The notes under the pieces: model-generated
Database searches by the model: none
Seen by the model: the letters and a program-made list of their open reading frames with translations, nothing else
Told to the model about the DNA's origin: nothing
Shown here: positions 16,861 to 25,233 of the stretch, one piece after another
Layout of the letters: each line of letters opens with the position of its first letter
Position numbering within the stretch: the first letter of the stretch is position 1
Assembly: GCF_003581645.1 (NCBI RefSeq)
Contig: NZ_QXFK01000018.1
Location: 480,501-544,500 of the forward strand
Reading direction: 5' to 3'
Length of the DNA: 64,000 nt
Source of the DNA: Pelagerythrobacter aerophilus
Lineage (GTDB): Bacteria; Pseudomonadota; Alphaproteobacteria; Sphingomonadales; Sphingomonadaceae
Program-made: the position numbers and the translations under genes

Positions 16861-18180
16861 ATGCCGGACGCCATCGATTCCACCGACAAGCCGACCCCTC
16901 GCCGCAATCCCAAGCCCGAAGTGACGAAGATCGACGGGCGGCGGCTCAAGCCGAGCACCCTGATGATGGGGCACGGCTACGAACCCTCGCTCTCGGAAGG
17001 CTCGCTCAAGCCGCCGATCTTCCTCACCAGCACCTTCGCGTTCGAGAACGCGGCCGCGGGCAAGCGCCACTTCGAAGGCATCACCGGCCTGCGCCCGGGC
17101 GGCGCCGAAGGGCTGGTCTATTCGCGCTTCAACGGACCCAATCAGGAGATCCTGGAGGACCGGCTGGGCATCTGGGACGGCGCGGAGGACGCGCTGTCGT
17201 TCTCCAGCGGCATGACCGCGATCTGCATCCTGATGCTGGCCTACGTCTCGGCCGGCGACGTGATCGTCCATTCCGGGCCGCTCTACGCCGCGAGCGAGGG
17301 CTTCGTCGCCAAAGTGCTGGCCAAGTTCGGGGTGACCTACGTCGACTTCCCCGCCGGCGCGACGCGCGAGGAGCTGGACGCGGTGATCGCCAAGGCCAAG
17401 GCGCAGGCCGGCGAGCAGGGCGGCAAGGTCGCGATGATCTATCTCGAAAGCCCGGGCAATCCGACCAATGCGCTGGTCGACGTCGAGGCGGTGCGCGACG
17501 CGCGCGATGCCGCGCTCGACAAGGACGTGACGCCGATCGCGATCGACAACACCTTCCTCGGCCCGCTGTGGCAGCGCCCGCTCGACAACGGGGCGGACAT
17601 CGTCGCCTACTCGCTGACCAAGTACGTCGGCGGCCATTCGGATCTCGTCGCAGGCAGCGTGGCGGGCGCCAAGAAGTGGATGGATCCGGTCCGCGCGCTT
17701 CGCAACACGATGGGCGGCATCGCCGACCCGAACACGGCGTGGATGCTGCTGCGCTCGCTCGAGACGGTCGAACTGCGCATGCAGCGCGCAGGCGAGAATG
17801 CGGCCAAAGTGTGCGAATTCCTGCGCGGCCACCCCAAGGTCGAGCGGCTCGGCTATCTCGGTTTCATCGAGGATGCGCGGCAGAAGGACATCTACGACCG
17901 GCACTGCACGGGGGCGGGATCGACCTTTTCCGTCTTCATCGAAGGCGGCGAGGCCGAGTGCTTCCGCTTCCTCGACGCGCTCAAGGTCGCCAAGCTCGCG
18001 GTCAGCCTCGGCGGCACGGAAACGCTCGCCAGCCATCCGGCCTCGATGACGCACCTTTCGGTGCCGGGCGCGCGCAGGACGGCGCTCGGCATCACCGACA
18101 ATCTCGTGCGCATTTCGATCGGCATCGAGGATGCGGACGACCTCATCGCCGACTTCGAGCAGGCGCTCGAACAGGTGTGA
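16861..18180 (+). CDS. Cystathionine gamma-synthase family PLP enzyme (methionine gamma-lyase-like)
   Basis: A 439-residue fold-type I PLP enzyme of the Cys/Met metabolism family. Key features are VYSRFNGPNQEILEDRL, the PLP-phosphate loop SFSSGMTA (113-120), Asp229 in AIDNTFLGPLWQRPL, and the PLP-binding Lys254 in YSLTKYVGGHSD. The C-terminus has VSLGGTETLASHPASMTH and LVRISIGIED. It could be a sulfhydrylase, gamma-synthase or gamma-lyase; sequence alone does not settle which. A strong AAGGAAGGAG site precedes the ATG. The ATP-grasp gene follows after seven bases, so the two are probably co-transcribed. Confidence 0.93.
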   Translation: MPDAIDSTDKPTPRRNPKPEVTKIDGRRLKPSTLMMGHGYEPSLSEGSLKPPIFLTSTFAFENAAAGKRHFEGITGLRPGGAEGLVYSRFNGPNQEILEDRLGIWDGAEDALSFSSGMTAICILMLAYVSAGDVIVHSGPLYAASEGFVAKVLAKFGVTYVDFPAGATREELDAVIAKAKAQAGEQGGKVAMIYLESPGNPTNALVDVEAVRDARDAALDKDVTPIAIDNTFLGPLWQRPLDNGADIVAYSLTKYVGGHSDLVAGSVAGAKKWMDPVRALRNTMGGIADPNTAWMLLRSLETVELRMQRAGENAAKVCEFLRGHPKVERLGYLGFIEDARQKDIYDRHCTGAGSTFSVFIEGGEAECFRFLDALKVAKLAVSLGGTETLASHPASMTHLSVPGARRTALGITDNLVRISIGIEDADDLIADFEQALEQV

Positions 18181-18187
18181 CGCGCGA

Positions 18188-19084
18188 ATGAAGGTCGGCT
18201 TCCTCGCCTGCCCCGGCACGCTGCCCGGCACCGCGCCGCGGCGCGGCGATGCGTTCGAGCACGATCTCGAAGTCGCCGCGCTGCGGCCGGCGCTGGCGGC
18301 GCGCGGGCTGGAGCTGATCGAGATCGACTGGCGCGCGCCGCTGGAGCGTTTCGCCGGTCTCGGCTGCGTGCTGCTCGGCACCGCGTGGGACTATCAGGAC
18401 CGCGCGCCCGAGTTCGTCGCGCGGCTCGATGCACTGGCCGCACGGGGGATCCGGGTCTGCAATCCGCCCGACGTGGTCCGCTGGAACATCGACAAGGGCT
18501 ATCTCGCCGAACTCGCCGGGCGCGGTGCGACGACGGTGCCGACGCTATGGCACGAGGACGCCGGACTGGCGGAGGTCGAGGCGGCGATGGCGCATTTCGG
18601 GGCGGATCGCGTGGTCGTAAAGCGCCGCGTCGGCGCGGGCGGCGAGGGGCAGCACAGCTTCACCCGCGGCGCCCTGCCCGACGCCGGCTGGCGCATGGGC
18701 CGCGCGGCGATGATCCAGCCCTTTCTGCCCGCGATCCTCGAGGAGGGCGAGTTCACCTTCGTCTTCGTCGACGGCCGCTTCTCCCACGGGGTCAACAAGC
18801 GCGCCGCACAGGGCGAATACCGCATCCAGTCGCTCTTCGGCGGACGCGAAGCCGGCTACGCCCCCGCGCCCGAAGATTTGGCCACAGCCGAAGCGGTGGT
18901 CGCTGCCCTGCCCTTCACCGACCTGCTCTATGCGCGGATCGACATGGTGCGCCTGCCTGATGGAGAGCTGGCGGTGATGGAGGCCGAACTGATCGAGCCC
19001 TATCTCTATCCCGAGCAGGGCCCGGACTTGGGTGAAAGGCTGGCCGATGCGCTGGTGCGCCGGTTGGCGGTTCCGGTGGCTTAG
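18188..19084 (+). CDS. ATP-grasp-like protein (glutathione synthetase/RimK superfamily)
   Basis: A 298-residue protein beginning MKVGFLACPGTLPG. The layout is an N-terminal preATP-grasp-like domain, a central ATP-grasp region (DRVVVKRRVGAGGEGQHSF, about 140-160; AMIQPFLPAILEEGEFTFVFVDGRFSHGVNKR), and a C-terminal metal-site segment (LYARIDMVRLPDGELAVMEAELIEPYL). Such proteins ligate a carboxylate to an amine or thiol using ATP; the substrate is unknown. Proximity to a sulfur amino acid enzyme is suggestive only. A dispersed palindrome follows the stop. Confidence 0.85.
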   Translation: MKVGFLACPGTLPGTAPRRGDAFEHDLEVAALRPALAARGLELIEIDWRAPLERFAGLGCVLLGTAWDYQDRAPEFVARLDALAARGIRVCNPPDVVRWNIDKGYLAELAGRGATTVPTLWHEDAGLAEVEAAMAHFGADRVVVKRRVGAGGEGQHSFTRGALPDAGWRMGRAAMIQPFLPAILEEGEFTFVFVDGRFSHGVNKRAAQGEYRIQSLFGGREAGYAPAPEDLATAEAVVAALPFTDLLYARIDMVRLPDGELAVMEAELIEPYLYPEQGPDLGERLADALVRRLAVPVA

Positions 19085-19111
19085 CCGGAGCGGCTACACC
19101 ATTCCGCCACC

Positions 19112-19137
19112 GTCATCCCAGCGAAAGCTGGGATGAC
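19112..19137. repeat. 26-bp palindrome, dispersed terminator-like repeat (copy 2)
   Basis: GTCATCCCAGC, GAAA tetraloop, GCTGGGATGAC: an 11-bp perfect stem sharing its arm with the palindrome at 9063-9088. It lies between the convergent ATP-grasp and J-domain genes, where a bidirectional terminator is expected. AAAAG follows on the plus strand. Confidence 0.7.
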
Positions 19138-19153
19138 GAAAAGGGATGCTCCC

Positions 19154-19687
19154 CTACCCCTTCCACTCGCGCCGCTCTTCGGCCTGGCGGAGGACCTCGT
19201 AGGCCACCTGTAGCGCCTGGAACTGCCTCGCGGCTTCGGCATCGCCCGGTTTGACGTCGGGATGTACTTCCTTCGCGCGGTTGCGGTAGGCTTTCTTCAC
19301 CGCCGGGAAGTCCGCATCGCTTTCCAGCTCCAGCAGATCGAGCGCGCGCATTTCGTCGGCGGAGCGAGATCCGTCCCCGCTCCCCATCCAGCCGTAGTGC
19401 TGCGCCTCGGCATAGCCGGCGCTCTCGGAACGCTCGGCCTTGGCACGCGCTTCCTTCTCGGCCTTGTCGAGACCTTCGAAATAGTCCCACTTCGAATTGT
19501 ATTCGGCCGCATGGCGCTGGCAGAAATACCAGCGGTCGGGGCTGTTGGGCGCCTTGGGCGCCGGGCAGTCGCCGGGTTCTTCGCACCCGTGCCGGTCGCA
19601 CAGGCGCACGGTCGTCGCCTCGCGCGAGGCGCCGTAGCTGCGCCAGCGGGGGAAGCCCCAGTCGAGCGATCGGCGGGCGCGGCTCAA
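19154..19687 (-). CDS. J-domain protein with Cys/His-rich N-terminus
   Basis: A 177-residue protein. The J domain sits at the C-terminus (about 115-175) with HPD in KEVHPDVKPGDAE, so it should stimulate an Hsp70 such as DnaK. The N-terminal half has a Cys/His cluster (CDRHGCEEPGDC, then WYFCQRHAAEYN) that could bind zinc. It carries a basic and aromatic middle. It lacks the Gly/Phe and zinc-finger order of DnaJ, so it is a specialised co-chaperone of unknown client. It is common in sphingomonads as an uncharacterised J protein. Confidence 0.88.
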   Translation of the reverse strand: MSRARRSLDWGFPRWRSYGASREATTVRLCDRHGCEEPGDCPAPKAPNSPDRWYFCQRHAAEYNSKWDYFEGLDKAEKEARAKAERSESAGYAEAQHYGWMGSGDGSRSADEMRALDLLELESDADFPAVKKAYRNRAKEVHPDVKPGDAEAARQFQALQVAYEVLRQAEERREWKG

Positions 19688-19857
19688 GCGAAGCCTCGCG
19701 AAGTCGTTGGTCCGGCTGTCATCGGCACTAGTCTAGGGATCGTTGCCCGCGCTGCAAAGGCGCGCGACAAGGGTTCGAACAAAAATGTTGCACCGCAACA
19801 TGACGTTCATATTCGCCCGGCTATGGAGCGCGCGACCGAATTTCGAAAGACGATGTG

Positions 19858-20004
19858 ATGAGCAGACAGCTTACATTTTCCGCGACGGTATGCGTGCTGA
19901 CGCTGGCATTGTTCGCGCTCGTCGCAGGACAGGGCGCCATGAACGATGGCCTCACCCCCACGGCGCAGATCGCGCCCCTCGCGATCGGTACCGCGACCGA
20001 GTGA
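19858..20004 (+). CDS. Small single-span or secreted peptide, 48 residues
   Basis: ATG at 19858 to TGA at 20002-20004 encodes MSRQLTFSATVCVLTLALFA and continues to a short polar tail ending IGTATE. A hydrophobic segment at about 8-23 is followed by GQGAMNDG, looking like a signal peptide or anchor. The ribosome site is weak (GAAAGACG). It is convergent with pal, 46 bases away. It is too short to recognise, and coding status is likely but not certain. Confidence 0.5.
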   Translation: MSRQLTFSATVCVLTLALFALVAGQGAMNDGLTPTAQIAPLAIGTATE

Positions 20005-20050
20005 TCGAAATGGGCGCGCCCCCGGCGATGCGGGGACGCGCCACGTTTCC

Positions 20051-20560
20051 TCAGTTGACGACGACGCTCACCGCGCGGCGGTTCTGCGCCCACGCCGCTT
20101 CGTTCGAGCCGAGCGCGACCGGGCGTTCCTTGCCGTAGCTCACGGTACGGACACGATTGGCCGCCACGCCCAGGCTGACGAGATAGTTCTTCGCCGCATT
20201 GGCGCGCCGCTCGCCGAGCGCGAGGTTGTACTCGCGGGTACCGCGTTCGTCGGCGTGGCCCTCGACCGTGATCGAGATGTTCGGATACTGCGCCAGGTAT
20301 TGCGCCTGGGTCTGCAGCGCGGCCATGTCCGCACTGTCGATGTTGTAGCGGTCGGTATCGAAGTAGATCACGTTCTGACCGTTCACCGCGTTTTCGAAAT
20401 GCTCCTGCGTGCCGAGAACCGGGCCGCTGGGGCCGGTCGGCGTCGGGGCCGAGGTCGTCGGGGCCGGCTCGGGGGGAAGCGACTCGGGGGGCTCCTTCTT
20501 GCACCCGGCCAGTGCGACGGTGCCGGCGAGAAGAGCGACGGTTGCAAAGCGTAGTTTCAT
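20051..20560 (-). CDS. pal: Peptidoglycan-associated lipoprotein Pal
   Basis: A 169-residue outer-membrane lipoprotein. The signal MKLRFATVALLAGTVALAGC has lipobox Cys20; a Pro-rich linker follows to about 50. The C-terminal OmpA-like peptidoglycan-binding domain contains VIYFDTDRYNI, ITVEGHADERGTREYNLALGERRA and VSYGKERP. It anchors the Tol complex to peptidoglycan during outer-membrane constriction. It is the last gene of ybgC-tolQRAB-pal on this strand. Confidence 0.98.
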   Translation of the reverse strand: MKLRFATVALLAGTVALAGCKKEPPESLPPEPAPTTSAPTPTGPSGPVLGTQEHFENAVNGQNVIYFDTDRYNIDSADMAALQTQAQYLAQYPNISITVEGHADERGTREYNLALGERRANAAKNYLVSLGVAANRVRTVSYGKERPVALGSNEAAWAQNRRAVSVVVN

Positions 20561-20621
20561 GGACGTTTCCTCAGATGCCAAGACGAGTGGTGCGACCCGG
20601 GCGACAAAAATCACAATGCAT

Positions 20622-22034
20622 TCAGGGCAGAATCGGTCCCCAGGCGGGGTCCGACGCATCCACCGGGGTCGGCAGACGCCTCAGGTTCCGGCCCGTGAGA
20701 TCGACCTGCCAGAGCGAGGCTTTGCCCGATCCGCGTTCCGTACGGAAGAACTGAATGATACGGCCGTTCGGGCTCCAGGTCGGCGCCTCGTCCTGCCAGC
20801 CGTCGGTCAGCGTGCGCATGTTGCGGCCGTTCGGGCTCATCACCGCGATATTGAAGTCGCCGGCAATGCGCGTGAAGGCGATCTGGTCGCCGCGCGGGCT
20901 CCACTCGGGAGTCGCCGCGCGTCCGCCGAAGAACGAGATCCGGCGCTGATTCGAGCCGTCCGCGTTCATCACGTAGATCTGCTGCCCGCCCGACCGGTCG
21001 CTTTCGAACACGATCTGGCTGCCGTCCGGCGAATAGGAGCCGCCGATGTCGATGCCCGGCGCGTCGGTCAGCCGCACGCTCTGTCCGCCGCCGGCCGGGA
21101 CACGGTAGATGTCGGTATTGCCCGCGACTGCCATGGAATAGAGGATGTAGCGGCCGTCCGGGCTCCAGCGCGGGGCGATGGTCGGGTTCCCGCTTTCGGT
21201 CACGAGCGTCTGCCGGCCGGTGCCGATGTCGTAAACGTAGATCCGCGGATTGCCGTCGACATAGGAGAGGTAGAGCAGCTTGCTGTAGTCGGGCGAGAAG
21301 CGCGGGGTCAGCGCGGTCGAGCGCCCGGTGGTGATGAAGCGGTGGTTCGCACCGTCCGAATCCATGATCGCGAGCCGCTTAACGCGGTTACCCTTAGGGC
21401 CGGTCTCGGCGATATAGGCGATGCGGCTGTCGAAGAACGGATCCTCGCCCGACAGGCGCGAATAGACGAGGTCGGAGCACTTGTGTGCCGCCCGGCGCCA
21501 CTCACCAGGCTCGACCACCCAGCCTTCGCGCACGAGCTCGCTCTTGAGCGCCATGTCGTAGAGGTAGCAACCGACGGTCAGTTTGTTGTCGCCCCGGGCG
21601 CGGACGTAGCCATGCACCAGCATTTCGGCGCCCCGGCTCGACCAGGTCGGCCAGTTCGGCGCGGTGATCTGCGGGAAGGTCGGCTGCGGAAGCGAATCGG
21701 GGCCGACCGGCTTGAACAGGCCGTTGTTTTTCAGGTCATTGAAGACCACGCGGGCCAGTTCCTTGCCCAGCGCCGCGGTGCCCGACGAGTTGGCCGGCGT
21801 CGGCGTGTCGCGATCGGTCGCGAAGCCGGGGATCGCGATGCCCAGATCCTGCCACTCGCTTTCGTCGGTGACGGTGAAGGTCAGGCCGCCGTCCTGCTGT
21901 TCGATCGTCTCGACCTCGCCCATGGTCGGGACGGGGGCACCAAGATCGCTGGTGGACGCGGGCGACTGTGCCTCCTGCGCTGCGGCAGGCGCGGCGAAGA
22001 GGGCGAGGGTCAGAAGGGCTAGGATCGGTTTCAT
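20622..22034 (-). CDS. tolB: Tol-Pal system periplasmic beta-propeller TolB
   Basis: A 470-residue protein. The signal peptide is MKPILALLTLALFAAPAAAQ. A TolB N-terminal domain follows, then WD40-like propeller repeats recognisable by SPDGSQIVFESDRSGGQQIYVMN, ATPEWSPRGDQIAFTR and APTWSPNGRIIQFFR. TolB links Pal to the inner-membrane TolQRA. Its ATG overlaps the tolA stop by four bases. Confidence 0.98.
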   Translation of the reverse strand: MKPILALLTLALFAAPAAAQEAQSPASTSDLGAPVPTMGEVETIEQQDGGLTFTVTDESEWQDLGIAIPGFATDRDTPTPANSSGTAALGKELARVVFNDLKNNGLFKPVGPDSLPQPTFPQITAPNWPTWSSRGAEMLVHGYVRARGDNKLTVGCYLYDMALKSELVREGWVVEPGEWRRAAHKCSDLVYSRLSGEDPFFDSRIAYIAETGPKGNRVKRLAIMDSDGANHRFITTGRSTALTPRFSPDYSKLLYLSYVDGNPRIYVYDIGTGRQTLVTESGNPTIAPRWSPDGRYILYSMAVAGNTDIYRVPAGGGQSVRLTDAPGIDIGGSYSPDGSQIVFESDRSGGQQIYVMNADGSNQRRISFFGGRAATPEWSPRGDQIAFTRIAGDFNIAVMSPNGRNMRTLTDGWQDEAPTWSPNGRIIQFFRTERGSGKASLWQVDLTGRNLRRLPTPVDASDPAWGPILP

Positions 22035-22840
22035 TGCGAAAGGTTCCTGTCGAATCTGGCGCCGTCGATCGACTTCCAGGCGTTGTAATACTCGGGCGGC
22101 AAGTCGAACGGTGCGGCAAGTTGGACCGCGCGGACCGCGCGCTCGGCATGGAGCGCGGCCTGCGGCCGGTTGGCCGGCGTGATGCCCGACTGATCCACTA
22201 CGCGCGGGGCGCCCGAAAGGCTCCCGTCCTCGTTCAGTCGGAACGAGAGGATCGACACGAGCTTGTCGGCGTCGACGCCTTGCGGGGCGGACCAGTGCGG
22301 CTTGATCTGGCGGATGATCGCCTGAATGATGGAAGCCTTCGCGCTCGCGCCGATCTGGCTTGCGGGAATGCGCGTTTCCTCCGTCGTCGTGCTCGAGCCC
22401 GATCCGGCGAGGAAATCGCTGCCGATGCGACTGCCGCCGCTGCGTTCGGTGCGCCGCTGTTCGGGCTGACTGGTGCGGCGCGTCGGTTCGCGGCGCGGCT
22501 CCGCCTCGCGGCGCGGGGCCGTCGTCGCACGCGGGCGCGGACGCTCGGGCGGTGCCGGCCGTTCGACTTCGGCCGGGCGCGGAGGTTCGATGACCGCTGG
22601 CGCGGGCGCGGGCTCTTCGCTCAGCGTCGGGGCGATCGCCGCGCGGCTTTCGGCCACGAGTTCGGGCGCTTCGGCGACCGGACCGACGTCCTCGGCGAGA
22701 CTCACGGTCATCCGCTCGGGAATTTCCGGCGGATCCGCCGCCCGCGGCTGAAACAGCAACACCGCCACCAGGGCGACGTGCAGCACCACGGCAACGCCGA
22801 GGCCCAGCCTCTCTTCGCGGGATAGAGCGACGCTTGCCAT
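22031..22840 (-). CDS. tolA: TolA-like protein of the Tol-Pal system
   Basis: A 269-residue protein with one N-terminal membrane span (RLGLGVAVVLHVALVAVLLFQ). A long Pro/Glu/Arg-rich spacer (about 70-165) crosses the periplasm, and the C-terminal domain (SIIQAIIRQIKPHWSAPQGVDADKLVS, then ALHAERAVRAVQLAAPFDLPPEYYNAWKSIDGARFD) is of TolA/TonB type. The spacer is much shorter than in E. coli TolA, as usual in alphaproteobacteria. It transmits TolQR-derived energy to TolB/Pal. Confidence 0.93.
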   Translation of the reverse strand: MASVALSREERLGLGVAVVLHVALVAVLLFQPRAADPPEIPERMTVSLAEDVGPVAEAPELVAESRAAIAPTLSEEPAPAPAVIEPPRPAEVERPAPPERPRPRATTAPRREAEPRREPTRRTSQPEQRRTERSGGSRIGSDFLAGSGSSTTTEETRIPASQIGASAKASIIQAIIRQIKPHWSAPQGVDADKLVSILSFRLNEDGSLSGAPRVVDQSGITPANRPQAALHAERAVRAVQLAAPFDLPPEYYNAWKSIDGARFDRNLSQ

Positions 22841-22852
22841 CAGACGCCCGCG

Positions 22853-23299
22853 CTATGGTGCCGAAACTGAACCGTGCGTGACCAGTTGGATCTGGTTGAA
22901 TCCCGCGCGGTTCAATTCGCCCATGACCGCCATGACGCGCCCGTAGTCGAGCGTGCGATCGGCACGCAGCGTCACTTGCGGCGGATTGCCGTCCGCCCCC
23001 GGTGCGATATTGGCCAGCCGGTCGGGCAGTTCGCCGGGCGCGAGCGCCGCTTCGTCGAGATAGATCGTGCCGTCGCCGACGATCGAGACGGTGATCTGCT
23101 CCGGTTCCTGCGGCAGTGCGTTGGCGCGGCTGTCGGGCAGATCGACGGGAACGCCGGCGGTCAGCATCGGCGCGGTGACCATGAAAATGATCAGCAGCAC
23201 CAGCATAACGTCGACCAGAGGCGTGACGTTGATCTCCGCCATCGGCGTGCGGCGGCTGCCGCGTCCGCGCTTGCCGGAACGGGCGAGACCCATCGCCAT
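22853..23299 (-). CDS. tolR: ExbD/TolR family protein
   Basis: A 148-residue inner-membrane protein. A short basic N-terminus leads into MAEINVTPLVDVMLVLLIIFMV with Asp30, the proton-channel aspartate of ExbD/TolR. A periplasmic domain follows, containing VDLPDSRANALPQEPEQITVSI. With TolQ it forms the proton-driven motor. The start ATG shares one base with the tolQ TAA (TAATG). Confidence 0.97.
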   Translation of the reverse strand: MAMGLARSGKRGRGSRRTPMAEINVTPLVDVMLVLLIIFMVTAPMLTAGVPVDLPDSRANALPQEPEQITVSIVGDGTIYLDEAALAPGELPDRLANIAPGADGNPPQVTLRADRTLDYGRVMAVMGELNRAGFNQIQLVTHGSVSAP

Positions 23300-23994
23300 T
23301 ACAAGCGCTCCAGTTCGCGGCTCAGGCTGGCGTGGAAGCGATCGGCGAAGCGCTGCAGTCGCGCTTCGAACGCGTTCACGGTATGGCTGAAGCGGTTGTA
23401 GGCGATGACCGCGGGAATGGCGGCGAACAGGCCGATCGCGGTGGCGAACAGCGCTTCGGAAATGCCCGGCGCGACGACCGCGAGCGAGCTCGATTCCTGC
23501 GCACCGATCTGGAAGAAGCTGTTCATGATGCCCCAGACTGTACCGAAAAGGCCCACGAAGGGAGCGACCGAGCCCACCGTAGCAAGGAAATTGAGGCGCG
23601 AGGCGAGCTCGTCCGCCTCTTCCGCGACCTGCCCTTCCATCGCCAGCGCGACGCGATCGCGCAGGCCTTCGCGGTCCTTCACCCCGCCCTTGGTCGAGCG
23701 GCGCCATTCGGACATGCCGGCTCCCGCGATCCGCGCGATGGGCACATTGCGCTTGGCGTGCTGCTGCATGAAGCCGTCAAAGTCGTCGGTCCGCCAGAAA
23801 TCAGCCTCGAACGCGGCCGCGCGGCGGCGGATCCCGCCCATCCGCATGCTGAACGAGACGATGATCATCCAGGTCCAGATGCTCGCTGCGAGCAGTCCGA
23901 CCATCACGACCTGAACGACGATATCGGCATCGAGAAACAATTGAACGGGGTCGAGCCGGTTGGGCGTGGCCGCCGCGAGTTGCGAAAGGATCAT
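23299..23994 (-). CDS. tolQ: MotA/TolQ/ExbB proton channel subunit TolQ
   Basis: A 231-residue membrane protein. It has a first span near 25-45, a cytoplasmic loop with EWRRSTKGG and a long helix, then two C-terminal spans. The family signature is FVGLFGTVWGIMNSFFQIG (about 145-165) and SEALFATAIGLFAAIPAVIAYNRF (about 180-205). It overlaps ybgC by four bases (ATGA), in the standard tol operon order. Confidence 0.97.
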   Translation of the reverse strand: MILSQLAAATPNRLDPVQLFLDADIVVQVVMVGLLAASIWTWMIIVSFSMRMGGIRRRAAAFEADFWRTDDFDGFMQQHAKRNVPIARIAGAGMSEWRRSTKGGVKDREGLRDRVALAMEGQVAEEADELASRLNFLATVGSVAPFVGLFGTVWGIMNSFFQIGAQESSSLAVVAPGISEALFATAIGLFAAIPAVIAYNRFSHTVNAFEARLQRFADRFHASLSRELERL

Positions 23995-24452
23995 ACGACC
24001 TCTTCTTCAGTGGGGAGGACAGTCTTGAAAGCGTCACGCCAGGCCGCAGGCTGGCGGCGCGGGCGCCCGTCGGGCGCGACGAAGCCCACTCTGAGTTCGG
24101 CCTCGGCGAGCAGCTCGTCGCCGCGCAGTGCGCGCTGGTGCATCCGGCAGCTTGCAGAACGCATTTCAGTGCAGCGGGTTTCGATCACGACATCGTCGTC
24201 GAGCCGCGCCGGGCGCAGGTAGCGGATCGCGAGGTCGGCCACCGCATAGGCGCCCTCGCCGGCCTCCACCGCAGCGCGCTGGTCGATCTCGAGCAGGCGC
24301 AGCAGGTCGGACCGGGCGCGCTCGAACCAGCGCAGGTAATTCGCATGGTAGACGACACCCGAAAGATCGGTGTCCTCATAGTATGCGCGCACCGCATAGA
24401 GGTGGCGCGTGCCATCGATAAGGCCGCCGGGAGGTGTTGGGCGCGTGGGCAT
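23991..24452 (-). CDS. ybgC: YbgC-type acyl-CoA thioesterase
   Basis: A 153-residue hot-dog-fold thioesterase with the 4-hydroxybenzoyl-CoA-thioesterase-like motif AYYEDTDLSGVVYHANYLRWFERAR (about 23-47), holding the catalytic Asp. It is the conventional first gene of tol-pal operons and probably acts on acyl-CoA or acyl-ACP in phospholipid metabolism. The ATG at 24452 (MPTRPTPPGG) is preferred over the longer frame; its ribosome site is weak. Confidence 0.93.
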   Translation of the reverse strand: MPTRPTPPGGLIDGTRHLYAVRAYYEDTDLSGVVYHANYLRWFERARSDLLRLLEIDQRAAVEAGEGAYAVADLAIRYLRPARLDDDVVIETRCTEMRSASCRMHQRALRGDELLAEAELRVGFVAPDGRPRRQPAAWRDAFKTVLPTEEEVV

Positions 24453-24509
24453 CGTGACGCGCCTTAGCTGATGGCGGACTCGCCAAGCAATCGAAACTGC
24501 CAATTGTGT

Positions 24510-24887
24510 CTATTTCGCGATCATCCGCCCGAGCGGCTCGCCGCCGAACAAGTGGACATGGAGGTGCGGAACCTCCTGCCCACCATGCGCGCCGAGGTTG
24601 GCGAGCAGGCGGTACCCGGGCTCGACCAGCCCCTTGTCGCGCGCGATCTTGCCCACGGCGCGAACGAAGCCCGCGATCTCCTCCACGCTCGCCTGGGCGG
24701 AGAAGTCGTCCCAGCTCACGTAACGGCCTTTCGGGATCACCAGCGTGTGGACCTTGGCCTGCGGATTGATGTCCTCGAACGCGTAGGCCCATTCGTCCTC
24801 ATACACCTTGGTCGAGGGGATCTCACCGCGCAGGATCTTCGCGAAGATATTATCATCGTCGTATGGCTGGGTCGCGTCGATCGGCAT
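24510..24887 (-). CDS. HIT-family nucleotide-binding hydrolase (HinT-like)
   Basis: A 125-residue histidine-triad protein: IFAKILRGEIPSTKVYEDEWAYAFEDINP at the front and HGGQEVPHLHVHLFGGEPLG with the HxHxH triad at the back. HinT proteins hydrolyse nucleoside phosphoramidates. The ATG at 24887 is chosen over GTG at 24890 because GGAG stands six bases before it; it shares a base with the hisE TGA. It is the last gene of the his operon, a common alphaproteobacterial arrangement. Confidence 0.95.
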   Translation of the reverse strand: MPIDATQPYDDDNIFAKILRGEIPSTKVYEDEWAYAFEDINPQAKVHTLVIPKGRYVSWDDFSAQASVEEIAGFVRAVGKIARDKGLVEPGYRLLANLGAHGGQEVPHLHVHLFGGEPLGRMIAK

Positions 24888-25201
24888 CACTCGCTCCTTG
24901 AAGCCTTCTCATCCAGTCCCGACACGCCTTCCCGCCGGTCTAGCTCCGCAAGAACCGCGTCGAGCGGGATATCCTTGGCCGAGAGCAGGACCATGAGATG
25001 AAAGATCAGATCGGCCGCTTCGCCGACCAGTTCCTCGCGCTCGCCCGTCAGTGCGGCGATCGCGGTTTCGACCGCCTCTTCACCGACCTTGCGCGCGATC
25101 ACCGGAAGCCCGCGCGCATGAAGCTGCGCGACGTAGCTCGCCTGCGGATCGGCCTTGCGGCGCTCGGCGATGATGCGTTCGAGGCGCGGGAGCGTGTCCA
25201 T
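24887..25201 (-). CDS. hisE: Phosphoribosyl-ATP diphosphatase HisE
   Basis: A 104-residue all-helical MazG-fold protein: SYVAQLHARGLPVIARKVGEEAVETAIAAL and EELVGEAADLIFHLMVLL, with the Glu/Asp metal-binding residues characteristic of HisE. It hydrolyses phosphoribosyl-ATP in step two of histidine synthesis. The start MDTLPRLERI fits the family; an ATG four codons upstream (25213) is possible. It is separate from HisI, which is not in this window. Confidence 0.95.
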   Translation of the reverse strand: MDTLPRLERIIAERRKADPQASYVAQLHARGLPVIARKVGEEAVETAIAALTGEREELVGEAADLIFHLMVLLSAKDIPLDAVLAELDRREGVSGLDEKASRSE

Positions 25202-25233
25202 GCGCCGTCTCATGCGGACGGCGCGCGGCGCGG

